Positions 50,590-62,100 of a DNA stretch of 64,000 nucleotides are shown here, one piece after another. The stretch comes from Annona cherimola. Lineage: Eukaryota > Streptophyta > Magnoliopsida > Magnoliales > Annonaceae. Numbering within the stretch: position 1 is the first letter of the stretch; each line of letters starts with the position of its first letter. The stretch is taken from the NCBI GenBank assembly GCA_030490835.1, contig CM059971.1, positions 1,426,001 to 1,490,000 of the forward strand, in the 5' to 3' direction. A model generated the notes under the pieces. The model saw only the letters and a list, made by a program, of their open reading frames with translations, was not told the origin of the DNA and did not search any database. The position numbers and the translations under genes were made by a program.

Positions 50590-51010
50590 CCTCTCAATTG
50601 CCCGTGAAAAAACTATGAAAGAGCGGGACCGGATTAACTGTTTGGAGGAAGACCAAGCTGATTGGGTTTAACGAGAATTAAGCAAGTATGAAAAAGAAGT
50701 TTTGTTCTCTCAATTGCTCGTGAAAGAGTGTGAAAGAGTAGGACTAAATGGATTGAATTTGAAACTGTATTCTCTCAATTACCTATTAAGGAACCTTAAA
50801 AGTGTAGCACAAGGCTGACTGGGTTTGGAAAAGGACTACGCTGACTGGATTTAACAAGGATTGAATAGGTTTGATAAAAAAAAAAAAAAAAAATTGTTCT
50901 CTAAATTGCTCGTGAAAAACTATGAATGAGTAAGACTAAATGGACTGAATTTAAAATTATTGTTCTCTTGATTACCCATGAGGAACTATGAAAGAGCGGA
51001 ATCAAATGGA
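50590..51010. repeat. Same array in reverse orientation, about 5 units
   Basis: Cores TCTCAATTGCTCGTGAAA and CTATGAAAGAGCGGG, the reverse complement of the preceding array, lie near 50595, 50706, 50770, 50900 and 50962. Confidence 0.75.
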
Positions 51011-51203
51011 CTAAATTTGGATTGGTGAGCTAATAGGGCAACTTAATAATCGAGTTGACTCAGTAACTAGGTTAAGAAACCAAGTTGACTTAGTGAGTAG
51101 ATAGGATTAACTCGGTATCTAGGTTGACAAATTGAGTTGACTCAATAACCAAGTTGACAGACCAAGTTAACTCAATTAGCTGATAGAGCTAACTTAGTAA
51201 CCA

Positions 51204-53560
51204 TCACCGTCATCGTCATCGTCATCATAAGTCATTTCCCACCTAGGTGGGGTCGGCTGCATGGATTCTGTTACGCCATTCTTGGCGATTTAAGACTAAA
51301 TTTTCTGTAATTTGTAATATTTTTATATCTTATTTAATTACTTTCATCCATGTTTTTTTTGGGTCTTCCTCTCATTCTCCTACCACTTTCTACTTGGATA
51401 GACTCTGTTTTCTTAACCGGTGCTACTTTAGGATTCCTTTTAACATGACCAAACTATCTTAATCTATTTTCTCTCATTTTATCACAAATTAGTCTCACTT
51501 TTAAGTTTTCTCGAATTATTTCATTCCTAAATTTATCTTTTATTGTTTTACCACTCATCCACCTTAACACTCTCATTTCCGCTATGCTCATTTTTTGTAT
51601 ATGTTGTTCTTTAACTGCCCAACATTCTGTCCCATAAAGCATAGCAGGTCTAATCGCAATCTCATAAAATTTTCCCTTTAATTTGATTGGAACTTGACAT
51701 TCACATAAAATTCCTAACGCACTTCTCCATTTCTTCCATCCTGCTTGAATTATATGTATTATATCTTTCTTAATTTCCCTGTTCTATTGAACTATTGATC
51801 TTAAGTACCGAAAGTGATTAGTTATTGTTACTACTTGATCTAAAATCTTAATTGATTCCTCATCCGGGTTCTCACTATTATTAAAATTGCATTTCACATA
51901 TTCAGTTTTAGTGCGACTAATTCTAAAACCATTAGATTCTAAAGCATTTACCCACCTATTAAATTTTAAATTTAGTCTTTTAGTTTCATCTATTAGAACA
52001 ATGTCATCTGCAAATAACATACACCAAGGTACTTCTTCTTGGAGATGTCTAGTAATTTAATCTATTACTAGGGTAAAAAGATAAGGACTCAAGGCTGAGC
52101 CTTGATGTAGGCCTATTTTAACCGGGAAGATATTAGTATCTTCACTAATGGTCCTCACATTCGTAACAGCGCCCTCATACGTATCTTTAATAGTATCAAT
52201 GTATCTGTTATTAATTCCTTTTTTTCTCATCACTTGCCATATTAACTTTCTTGGTACTCGATCATAAGCTTTTTCTAAATCAATAAAAATCAGGTATAAG
52301 TTCTTTTTCTTTTCCCTATACTTTTCAAATAGTTGTCTAAGTAAGAAAATAGCTTCAGTAGTTGATCTTCCTGGCATAAAACCAAATTGATTTTCGGATA
52401 CATTAGTTTCCCGTCTTAGTCTATATTCAATTACTCTTTCTTATAATTTCATAATATGACTCATTAATTTTATTCCACGATAATTTGCACAATTTTGAAT
52501 ATCTCCCTTATTTTTATAGATTGGAACTATAATGTTTTTCCTCCGTTCACTTGGCATTAACTTTGTTTTTATAATCTTATTAAAAAAATTTGTTAACCAT
52601 GTTGCACCTACATCTCCCATGCACTTCCATGCCTCAATTGGTATATTATCTGTGCCTAAGGCTTTTCTTGTTTTCATTTTCCTTAGAGCTTCCTTTACTT
52701 CAGATATTCGAATTTTTGGGAAATAACTGATATTCCTAATTTCTTCTCTATTTAAACTAACATCTAATGTTAAATGTTCGTGTGGGGTATCATTTAGTAA
52801 ACTACAAAAATAAGTTTTCAATCTTTCACTAATATCATCATCTTTGACTAGAACTCTTTGGTTCTCATTTTTAATACATCTAACATGTGTTAAATCTTTG
52901 CCCTTATTTTTTCTTAATTTAGCCAACTTAAAAATATCCTTTTCACCTTGTCTAGTTTCTAATCTGTCATATAAGTTCTCATAAACTTTGTGTTTGGCAT
53001 CGCTAATAATTTTTTTAGTAACTTTTTTTTTATAGTTCGTATTGTTGTAAGTATGTATCATTTTTATTTCTCTGTCATGTTTTAAACTTTTCTTGTTTAG
53101 CATTTATAGCTTTTTGAACATCTTCATTCCACCACTAAGTTTCTCTATGTAAGGATCTACGATTTTTATATATACCTACAATACTTTGTCCTACTTCTTT
53201 TATGTTAGTCACCATTTTATCCCACATTGATTCTATTCCATCTTCTTGTGTGTCCCATTTTCCTTCTTCTATCATTCTTTTACTAAAAAGTTTTATGTTG
53301 TTTCCCTTTAAATTTCACCATTTAATTTTTGGAATTATATTGCCTTTAGTTTTTGTTGACTCTTTTTGTGTATATATATTCATCACTAATAATCTATGTT
53401 GCATAGTTAAGCTCTCACCTGGGATAACCTTACAATTAATACAAAAGGATCTATCCAATTTTCTTATAAGGAAGAAATCTATTTGGCTAGAATTGGTCCC
53501 ACTCTTGAAAGTTATTAAGTGTTCATCTCATTTTTGAAATAAAGTATTTGCTATAACCAA
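51204..53560 (-). mobile_element. RTE-type LINE, 5'-truncated, with 21-bp TSD
   Basis: A 2357-bp insertion flanked by identical 21-bp repeats at 51183-51203 and 53561-53581 (beginning ATAGAGCTAACTTAG). On the minus strand it encodes a reverse transcriptase: thumb-upstream part (53103 on), YDRVPRKLIW, GLHQGSALSPYLF, the catalytic FADD (about 52015), and a C-terminal WFGHV-type tail. It ends in a (GATGAC)n-like 3' tail at 51204-51230, as RTE LINEs do. All RT segments share one frame, interrupted only by in-frame stops at about 52438, 52054, 51781 and 51451. The endonuclease half is missing through 5' truncation. Confidence 0.9.
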
Positions 53561-53629
53561 ATAGAGCTAACTTAGTAACCAAGTTCACAAATTGAGTTGA
53601 CTCAGTAACCGAGTTGGCAATGTTGACTC

Positions 53630-54835
53630 GCAGGGCGCACATCTTCAACAAGCCACAAAAAGGCGTGCACTAAGAAGGCTAACATAAGCCATGCACCTGT
53701 CCACATAGGCATGCAAACTATGAAAACAAATATTGATTTAATGCTAGAAGCTTCTAGCCCCATTCCATTGTCTACATTGACTTGCTAGGAGAATATTAAA
53801 AGGGAAAAAAAAAAAAACAAACAAATTGGGTATGTTACTTCTTGCTATCGATTGTTATTGATTGCTATTGCCAACTATCGCTAGCTGCTTGCGAAGAAAG
53901 TGAAATAAGAAGGAATCAACTATCCTTTGAAATGTGTTCAATTCTTCTTCTTATTTTTTCCCCTTTCTTTTCTCCTCGTTCTCCTACTACTCTTTCGTTC
54001 AATGCTATAGCAGCTACTGCCTCGGTTGCTATTTTGCTGCTTCAAAATTTTTCTCTTTTTTTCTACTTCTTTTCCCCTTCTATGCTTGATTCTTTGCTAG
54101 TCACTAGATGCACCTAGCATCTACCTTCCCACAACACTACCTCATTGTTTCTTCTTTTTTATTATTTTTTTTCCTACGTCCTGTTTCTTCTTGCAATTTC
54201 ATCCCACCTTCCTATGACCCAAATATAGGTTCCTTCTCTTTTCTTAATTCTTTCTTCCCACATCCGTCTCTTCTTGTAATTTCATCCCTATTTCTTGCAT
54301 CCCTATCTTGGCAATTCCATCTAATTGCATCCATGAACCAAACTGAATCATTGCCCCTATTTGTTTATTTTTTTTGTTGTTCGGTATGCCGTTATTTAAA
54401 AAAAAAAAATAGTTGAACTATATTACTAAAAATAAATAAACAGGGCAAGAAGAGAAATGCTGTTGAATGTACTGATTGCCTAAATAAAATAATTAAATTT
54501 ATTTAAAATTATAAATATATTGTTGTTGAATGAAATTTTGTTATTGCTCATTCATTAAATAAATTGAGTTTTGTTAACTGTTGGCTGCCATAAAATGACA
54601 TATTTTCTTACTACTGGTTCATTAAATAAATTGAATTTTCATAATTGCTATTACTATAAAAACTGTAGTATATTATTAAATAAATTAAATTGTTTTAGAT
54701 ACTACTTTTTTGATAAATTTTATATAATGCATGTGTTGCATTGATCAAGCTCACGCCTTAAAAGTGCACCTTGCGCTTAGGCCCTAGAACTCTCTTGCAC
54801 CTTAGTGCATATTGCGCCTCTGACAACTATGGAGT
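53630..54835. mobile_element. Possible hAT-like insertion or old repeat, ends uncertain
   Basis: The GTTGACT-repeat DNA around it is interrupted by 1.2 kb that begins GCAGGGCGCACATC and ends near GCGCCTCTGACAACTATGG. The octamer GTTGACTC lies on both sides, but this word is common in the host repeat. The interior has a CT-rich stretch (53930-54370) whose ORFs are low-complexity. Confidence 0.3.
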
Positions 54836-54924
54836 TGACTCTCGTTGAGCTGATAGAGTTAACTTAGTAACTGAGTTGACTCAGTAACTGGGTTGGCAAA
54901 GTTTATTAGTTGAGTTGACTTAGC

Positions 54925-55345
54925 AGACTAGGTCGACTAGAAAACTTGAGTTATGGGCCGAAAATGGCCACCTAGTTTTCAAATATGAGTTGCATGAGAT
55001 TACGCATAAAAAAATCATGATAAATCCAATAGGATCTCAGTCTTGGATTGATGAAAGAGTGTTTCATAGCAACTCAATGCAATGCAGTTTTACCTTTGTC
55101 AGATCTTGCATGTCCATAGCTGCTGCCAATAAGCGAGCCCCGTGAATCATGAACATTCTGATGTCAAAGGCAAAATGCCAACATAGTCTGTCACGATAAC
55201 ACCTGCCAAAGTAAGCTAGGATTTATCATGAAGATCTACCATGATCTAATTACTCAAAACATGGAGACCGGGTAGGGGATGTTAAGTCTAATCCAGCAGC
55301 ATAACGGCATGTGTTGAATAGCATGAGATGAAGGCAAGTTGATAG
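54925..55345. repeat. Right arm of the 7-kb inverted repeat
   Basis: The inverse of 48330-48790; see that entry. Two more copies of the CTTTCACAGTTTTTTATGAGC-type unit lie just outside it, at about 55527 and 55630. Confidence 0.7.
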
Positions 55346-55989
55346 GCCCAATGATGTTGAACCCCCGCCACGTGAATGGCCACGATGTGCTTGCAGAAGT
55401 CAACTTTGTTGGTGGTAGATCGCTAACATCCCCATGCGATTGGCGTTAGATGCACGATTTGACAAATTACAAAGAGTCTACAACCATATTTGGTCAATAG
55501 AGGGCCAAACTCTTGATTCACTTGTCTAATCCCACTCTTTCACAGTTTTTTATGAGCAATTAAGAGAACACAGATCACAACTTGTAATGCAACGAGGTCA
55601 CTTCATTGAGTTAAATCCAACTAAAATAGTTTCGCCCGTTCATAGTTTCTCACAGACAATTGAGAAAACACAGAACCTAACTCATTAAGGTTCATTGAAC
55701 TCGTGATTTTCTTAACATGATAAGGTCTACTTTAATGAAAAACTAAGAGATGACTATACCTCATTTTCATCATCTCTGATGACAATGATTTTTGTTGTTT
55801 AACATTATCATCCTTTAGATGCCAATACACGGAGTGAATGCTTGCAAGCCAAAACGGTGAACTCGCGATTAACATTCATATGTAATAAGACACGATACAA
55901 AACTTCAGTAGCTCTAAGTGGACAAGTATTGCGTACAAACATTAATATGTTAGACATTTACTGCATGGCAGGTAAGAGCCCTAAATTTC

Positions 55990-56165
55990 AAACCCTTAAC
56001 ACCTTTGCTTTATAGAAGCCTCATGCAGTAGATATGCTCTTCGAAATAAATAATGTTCGAGTCCAGAATTCAAGTTGATCATAACACACCTATGGGCAAA
56101 CTCTACTGCCATTCTTCCAACTGCATGAGTTACCAATACTATATATAGGGTTGATTTTTCACCTA
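55990..56165 (-). pseudogene. Decayed copy of the 47.8-kb unrecognised exon
   Basis: The minus strand reads LVTHAVGRMAVEFAHR, then a GT donor, a similar short intron and the start of the next exon (GTGTTAAGGGTTTGAAATTTAG). The acceptor CAG has become CAA, and the following exon is lost after about 25 bases. The copy is clearly paralogous to 47680-47850 and in the same orientation. Confidence 0.75.
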
Positions 56166-56810
56166 ATAACCACCTAGAAGACAACTTTCACCTCTAATGG
56201 ATCACATATGACATTGAAGTTTTCTTTGCTAAATCATACTGAAATGCTAGTTTTCATCTTCTTCTATTCACTTGGCTTTTATGAAAGGTTCTATGCCCGT
56301 CTTCTAACTTGCTGTTAATCACTACACCAGCTTTCTAACTAGTCGTTAGTCATCAACAAGAGTAAATGGCAAGACCAAGGTTCAAGTGCTGATCCCTGTG
56401 AGGATTGCTCTTACAAGACCAAATAAAAGTCTGTCCATTGATTATGAAAGTGGAATATCTTTCTTTATGATATTCCATACCAGAGATGTCTTGAAAGGAT
56501 CATCTCTTTGTTATATGACCCCCATGTCTTCTTTCTCTTGCTGTCATGATGCTAGCTGTTCCTTGACAAAAAAAGTAAATCTTCCATAGACATGAATTTC
56601 AAAGAATAACAACTTCTTTAATACAGTTGCCTCTTTTCATGAGAATATCAGGCTGTCCTGATTTGAACTGTATTTCTAGCAGTAAGATTTGCATAACTAC
56701 AAAAAGGCCTGAACAAAGAATGACAAGGAGAAAAGAAAATTAAATTTCTGATTCAGCACAAACGTATTCCAATCTACGAAGTGTTACCTTTTGAATTGGC
56801 AATCTACATT
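56166..56810. other. Downstream flank of the ABC1K3 gene
   Basis: Probably holds the 3' untranslated region of the kinase gene near 56810. No other gene is seen. Confidence 0.4.
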
Positions 56811-59800
56811 TTATGGTGATGCTGTAGAGGTAGGAGAGCGAAGGACTTGTTGTAGCAAGCGTGCTGCAAGACGCTGAGAAATCCCTCCAACCACACGCCC
56901 ACCAAGGTCAAGGGCTGCAGGTTCTTGAAGGACCTGTTTTGTAGCATGCTTGTGTGGTTAGCTTCATTAGTGGAACAACAAACCAGCAGTTCAAAAGGCA
57001 AGGTTGTAAATGATCTCAGAAACAGTCAACAATTTAAAACATGTTCCCCAAACGAATAATTTGCAGAAGAAAACTATAGGAGAATAGCGAAGACTGATAG
57101 GCATGCTTAAGTTATAATGTGTACCAGATTTGACGTCCCATAGTAGAAGCATATGGCATCCTAGGCTAAATAACCAGGCAGGACAGATGAGAAATAATAC
57201 TGTGACACCACAGGCTCGTGAGCTCATTATCAAGGTTTTGTCTGCTTTGGGGAGGCCACAGCTCCCTCACGGTTTTAGCGCTTTCAGCCTCCCAACTGCC
57301 ATCAAAGCCTAACAGAGAAGGTGCCACAACATTGCCCTTCTTAAATTGATTTTCAGATCAATCTCTCACAAACTTGACTAACTTGGTATGAGAATTGGTT
57401 GAAAATCCATTTAAGAAGATGATGAGGGTTCATGCGAACTTCAATGGAGCATTGTTGAGATGCCTTTTCCAGTTGGTTGCTGCAGCAACCAAGAGGTCAG
57501 AAGGGACAAAATTGTATAAGGAACTTCAACTTGCCCAAAGCAAACAATACCTTGACAATGAGCCTAATAGCTTGGGATGTCACAAATACAACATGCTTTG
57601 GGCACAATATTCAAGCTTCAAGTCAGAAGAGAGATTCAGATGAAAAAGAAACGAGACAAATGGCATGTTATTATTTGTTTATAAAACTGGCATCCAAGCT
57701 GTTTAATTTTTTCTTGAGATGCATATATAAAATGTCCAATTTTTTTTTTAAGGATTTCGTACTTCTCCCCTTTTCCTTCCAGATATGAAATCATATGAGA
57801 TTGACTTTATTGACAATTTTGTTGAGTCAACTCTACCAAAATATACTTCAAAGAATTGTCCCATTCATTACATGCACTATATCTGCAGGTCTACTTATCC
57901 CTTCATGTTAATCCATGATCTGTATAAATCAAGTCAAGCAACAAATTTGAATTTTGCCTATAGACCCACCTGAAAATTGTAGTTTTATTTATGAACTCCA
58001 TAAGATGTGGTTCATGAACAAAACTTGCTATTTTGATAAGTTTCAAGAAATTTCACAACACAACGATAACCAACATTTACAAATTGTTAAGTGTTACAAA
58101 TTGTGAGGTGCACTTAAATCTCGGATGCTACTACACTAGCATTTTTTGTATATCAAAAATTCAGAAACTCTACTGGCTTTATGTCATTTTACATTTGTTC
58201 AAATGATATTAAGCTTCCATAGTCAAATGGCAAACAAAAGAAAAAGCTATCAAAAGATAAAAAAGGCACATGAAATATGCAGCAAAGATTTTCACATTTT
58301 TAATGATCTGATACCTGCAATATAGGCTGCAGCAGGGAAGGGTCAAAATTGTCTGAAGATCGTAAAAGGCGCCATATTCTAAATAAACGGTCTCGAAGTT
58401 CTAGCATGATTTCCTGTTCATTCTCACTAATTGCAAAAGGCCCAGTGGCACTTCCATTAAATGCCAGACTCCTTATCGGAGCAGGAACATAATTATACGT
58501 GTCAATAGCCGTGCCTATTAAAACAGCTTCTGTGACGCGGATAGCCTCTTTAACAACTAAAATTCGAAGCTCTTCACCATCAGGACCCAGAAGCAACTTC
58601 AGAACAGGTTGCAAAGCATCTTTAGCAGTAAAATCTCTGTCTTTGCGGCCCTGAACAAGTAGATTTTCAAGTCTATTCCATCTGCATCAAAATATTTGTA
58701 ACAATGAAATGGTGAGCAACATGATTCCCCAGGAAAGTATATTGGAATTATTTACTATTATACGAGCTTACCTGAATTTCCCGTCTTTGAACAGTAATTC
58801 AATCAGTGCATCTCTGAGATATGGATTAGGATCAGTGAGAAGCCTTTTAGCGAAGTATGGATATGAAGCAGCAAGCACCTTAAAATTGGGATCAGCATAA
58901 AGAGCTAAACCTTCCAGCACAGTGAGAGACCTCAATATCAATGCATAGTATGCTGGAACTGCAGCCAATTTGAAGACCCACATTGAACATCTCAATGTAA
59001 AACCAGATCTTAGTAAAATTGCTTTATATTCTGAACTTGTAGTTTACAGGCCATAATCAACTTATTGGAAAAAGAAACTAGAACATCATTGGTAATGGTC
59101 AGCCGAAAACTCACCCGTAAATGGATATTGATATAAAACAGCTCCCAGACCATCAACAATGGTCTTAAAATTAAGTTCGCTGACAGTTGAATTAAGTGCA
59201 TCATCAAAGAAATTCTTTAGTGCTGGCACAATTGGAGAAACATCTGTCTCAGGTGATAAGAAATCCAAGTCATAATAGTCACGAGCCATAGCCTCATAAT
59301 CACGATTCACCATGTGAACAACATGACCTATAATAGCATATCTTGCTTGCTCTGGTGTCTCACTCATCATTCCAAAATCAATGAAAGCAAGTTTTCCCTC
59401 AGGTGTAGCTAATAGATTGCCAGGATGAGGATCTGCATGAAAATATCCATATTCAAGAAGTTGTCTGAGGCTGCATTGAATGCCTGTGTTCACCAAATCA
59501 AGAAGCTTCAACCCTTGTCTCTCAATGGCTTCTTGCTCATTTAATTTCACACCATCAACCCAGTCCATTGTCAACACCTTTGCACTTGTGTAATCCCAGA
59601 AGATATCAGGGACAAGAACGTTTTCCTTATCCGCATATAAGTTTTTAAATCTTCTTGCATTTTGTCCCTCCTGCATACACCTGTCACAATTAAGATCCAA
59701 ACAGACATATTGTAGTTTCTAACATTAGAATACAGACATTTGTACACATTTTTCACAGAAACTCAAGCAGCCCATACTAAAAAGTATTTTATCATATGGA

Positions 59801-61793
59801 AATACCATTTAGTATGGCCCACCTGAGTTTCTAACAAAGATATACTTGGGATAACATGTAAGAGTATGAAAATAAGTACAATAGTTGTCTTTATTCCAGT
59901 CAAAACGTAACATCAAGCCTAAACCAAGAGATCATATAGAAAATTTCCATGAAACCAATTTCAGAAGGGAAAAAAAAAAGCATTTTGGGAACAGCTTAAG
60001 AAATCAATTCCCATGAAATCGATTCCACCCAAAAATAGCATTTTAGGAACAGCTTGAGAAAAAAAAAAAAAAAAAAAAACTTCCATGAAAATGATTCCAT
60101 AAAAAAAATTAACATTTTAGGAAGAGGTTTAGAAATGAAGCTTTGGAGAAGGTCTCTTTCTATGAAGCAAACATTCTACATAGTTTTATAACACAAGTTA
60201 CTTCAACAAAGAAAGTTCCAGTAAATCAGTATAATATAATTTAGCAAATGGCTTTTACCAAAAATTAGTCTTACACAATGATTTCTTCAATGAGACCCAC
60301 AGGTGCATTTCAAGAAATTGTCATAAAGATCTTTCAGACAGGCTATGGCAAAGAAAGGGAAAGATGAGGAAGAAAAATGATTCATTGGAACACATACCTG
60401 CACATAGTTGAGTTCCTGATACACTCTTCTTGCAAACTCATCAATCAGAGCAACAACATCACTAGTGATGATATCTACATATTTATTTATGAGAAAACCG
60501 ACACCTCTTATCAGGTAAAAATCAAGTCCTATTGCTTCTTCTATTCCAGGCCTCTGAACCTTCACAGCAACCAACTGTCCAGAGTATCCTAGTCGAGCTT
60601 TGTAAACTTGGCCCAAACTGGCTGCAGCGATTGGACATGGTGATATGGCAGAGTAAATGGAATTGAGTGGCAGCCCTAACTCCTTCTCAATGCATGAAAA
60701 TGCATCTGCATCTGGAAATGTTGGCAGAGCATCCTGCTCAATCAACCATAACAAGGATTGGCTGAACAGCTCAAATTTCCAAGTAATCACAACTCACAAC
60801 AGCAAACTGATTCTCCCCAGAGGATAAAAAAAAAATCTAGCAGCTGTACATGATTACAATCTAAAGTGGTTTTGTCAAGTTGCATACCATTGTAGATAAC
60901 AAGCAAGAAAACGAACAAGGAGATTTTTGACGATGTTGAGACTTGTGAGAGACAAATACAGGGGAAGGATTGGCAGAGACATGAATCCAGGTGAAAGGAT
61001 CGGTGAGGTACTACTGACCTGCAGTTCAGAGAGCTCCTCAAGATACTCTGGAGGGCAAATATCAGGCCTGGTGGACAAGCCCTGGCCGATCTTGACAAAA
61101 GTGGGCCCCAATCTGGTGAACAACTTGGTCAGTTCTTTGGCTCGCATCCGCTTGTTCTGTTCGAACTGCCCTCTCCTCTCGTCCAAGACGAGCTTGAACG
61201 CAAAGTTCCCCAGGGTGGTCAAGATTTCTGCCGCCCTGCTGAACGCCTACTTGAAAAGAGAAATGAGCGAATGAATGAATGAATGAAAAAGTCGCGTTTT
61301 GGATGTTGAATTGAGGACGAAAGCGAGGGAAAGCACAGGCGTATTGGTAAGAAGATAGATGGATAGATAGATAGATAGATACCTTGATGGGTTGAGAGCC
61401 GTACTTGTTGGCGAGAAGCTGAGGGCTGTAGACGGTGGCATTGGCAGCACGGGCCATGGCCCTGGCTTCTGCCTGAACGTCCTCAGCGCGATCTCTCTCC
61501 CTCCGCAAGGAGAGATTAGCAGAGGAAGAACGTTGAAAGACCTGAACAGCGTATCTGCCATCTCCCTCTTCTTCTTTTCCTCCTCCTCCTGCACGTTCTG
61601 CCTCCACTAGAGCCGCTCGAGGAGAAGACCTGACCAATGGACCTCGCCGCCTGTCCCTGAAGACGGCGAGCGGCTTGGGACGAGGAGTACGAGGAACGAT
61701 ACGACGCCCACGACAAGCAGCGATGGAATCAAAGGAAGCACAACAACGAGGAGAAGGAGAAGGAGGAGAGAGAGAAAGGGAAACCGTCACCAT
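56811..61793 (-). CDS. ABC1K3: ABC1-like kinase of the ABC1K3 type, seven exons
   Basis: Exons on the minus strand are 61793-61383, 61246-61019, 60733-60398, 59670-59115, 58958-58772, 58681-58315 and 56933-56811. All introns are GT-AG and the phases join to 735 codons. ABC1K3 is an atypical (UbiB/ADCK) protein kinase of chloroplast plastoglobules, linked in Arabidopsis to tocopherol and plastoquinone metabolism together with ABC1K1. Residues 1-65 are Ser/Arg/Pro-rich, as for a plastid transit peptide. Hallmarks follow: KIGQ at 189-192, the Ala-rich AAAS loop at 249-252, VAVK (Lys 271), QELNY (Glu 310), HADPHPGN at 403-410 and DFG at 423-425. The family's ALILRSLTVLEGLALYADP segment and an Arg/Gln-rich tail are also present. 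All key residues are present, so it should be active. The start is the first in-frame ATG, at 61793. Confidence 0.95.
61353..61381. repeat. GATA microsatellite at the ABC1K3 intron-1 donor
   Basis: On the minus strand, intron 1 begins GTATCTATCTATC, so the repeat starts with the splice donor itself. Confidence 0.85.
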
Positions 61794-62100
61794 GTCCTCT
61801 CTTTTTCCCAATTCAACCCCAGAGTTGTTTGTGCTGTTTCTTATTCTTCTGCCTCCTTTCCAATCCTAAATCAGCTCAGCTGGATGAAATAAGCAACAAG
61901 CCTGCTGCTGTTGCTGTTGCTGTTGCTGTTGATGTTCTTCTGCAAAATGCTGCTGCTGCATTTTATTTCGGTTGTTTCATGCGTGCACGCTGTGTGTTTG
62001 TCAGATTGTCCTCGTGTATCGACCCCACGGCTCCATAGGTTTTGTGTGGTGGATTGATGAGCCAGAATGCCAGCCTTAGAGAAGTGCGATTGAAATCTCC
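61794..62100 (-). promoter_or_regulatory. 5' leader and promoter region of the ABC1K3 gene
   Basis: The first 80 bases upstream of the ATG look like a leader. A (GCTGTT)n repeat lies at about 61898-61930. No clear TATA box was found. Confidence 0.3.

Noticed and set aside
53842..54416. Two adjacent plus ORFs rich in Ser, Phe and Leu
   Set aside because: CT-rich low-complexity DNA inside a repeat block. The hydrophobic look comes from TTC/CTT codons.
53622..54845. GTTGACTC as a firm 8-bp hAT target duplication
   Set aside because: The word is part of the surrounding host repeat, and the two presumed inverted ends are out of register by about ten bases.
57395..57788. Plus ORFs of 82 and 103 codons
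   Set aside because: They lie in intron 6 of the ABC1K3 gene with no motif.
61247..61811. 249-codon reading of the ABC1K3 first exon without splicing, and overlapping frames
   Set aside because: The longest version starts at a TTG and reads through intron 1 (the GATA repeat) into the wrong frame of exon 2. Splicing at 61383/61246 restores the kinase.
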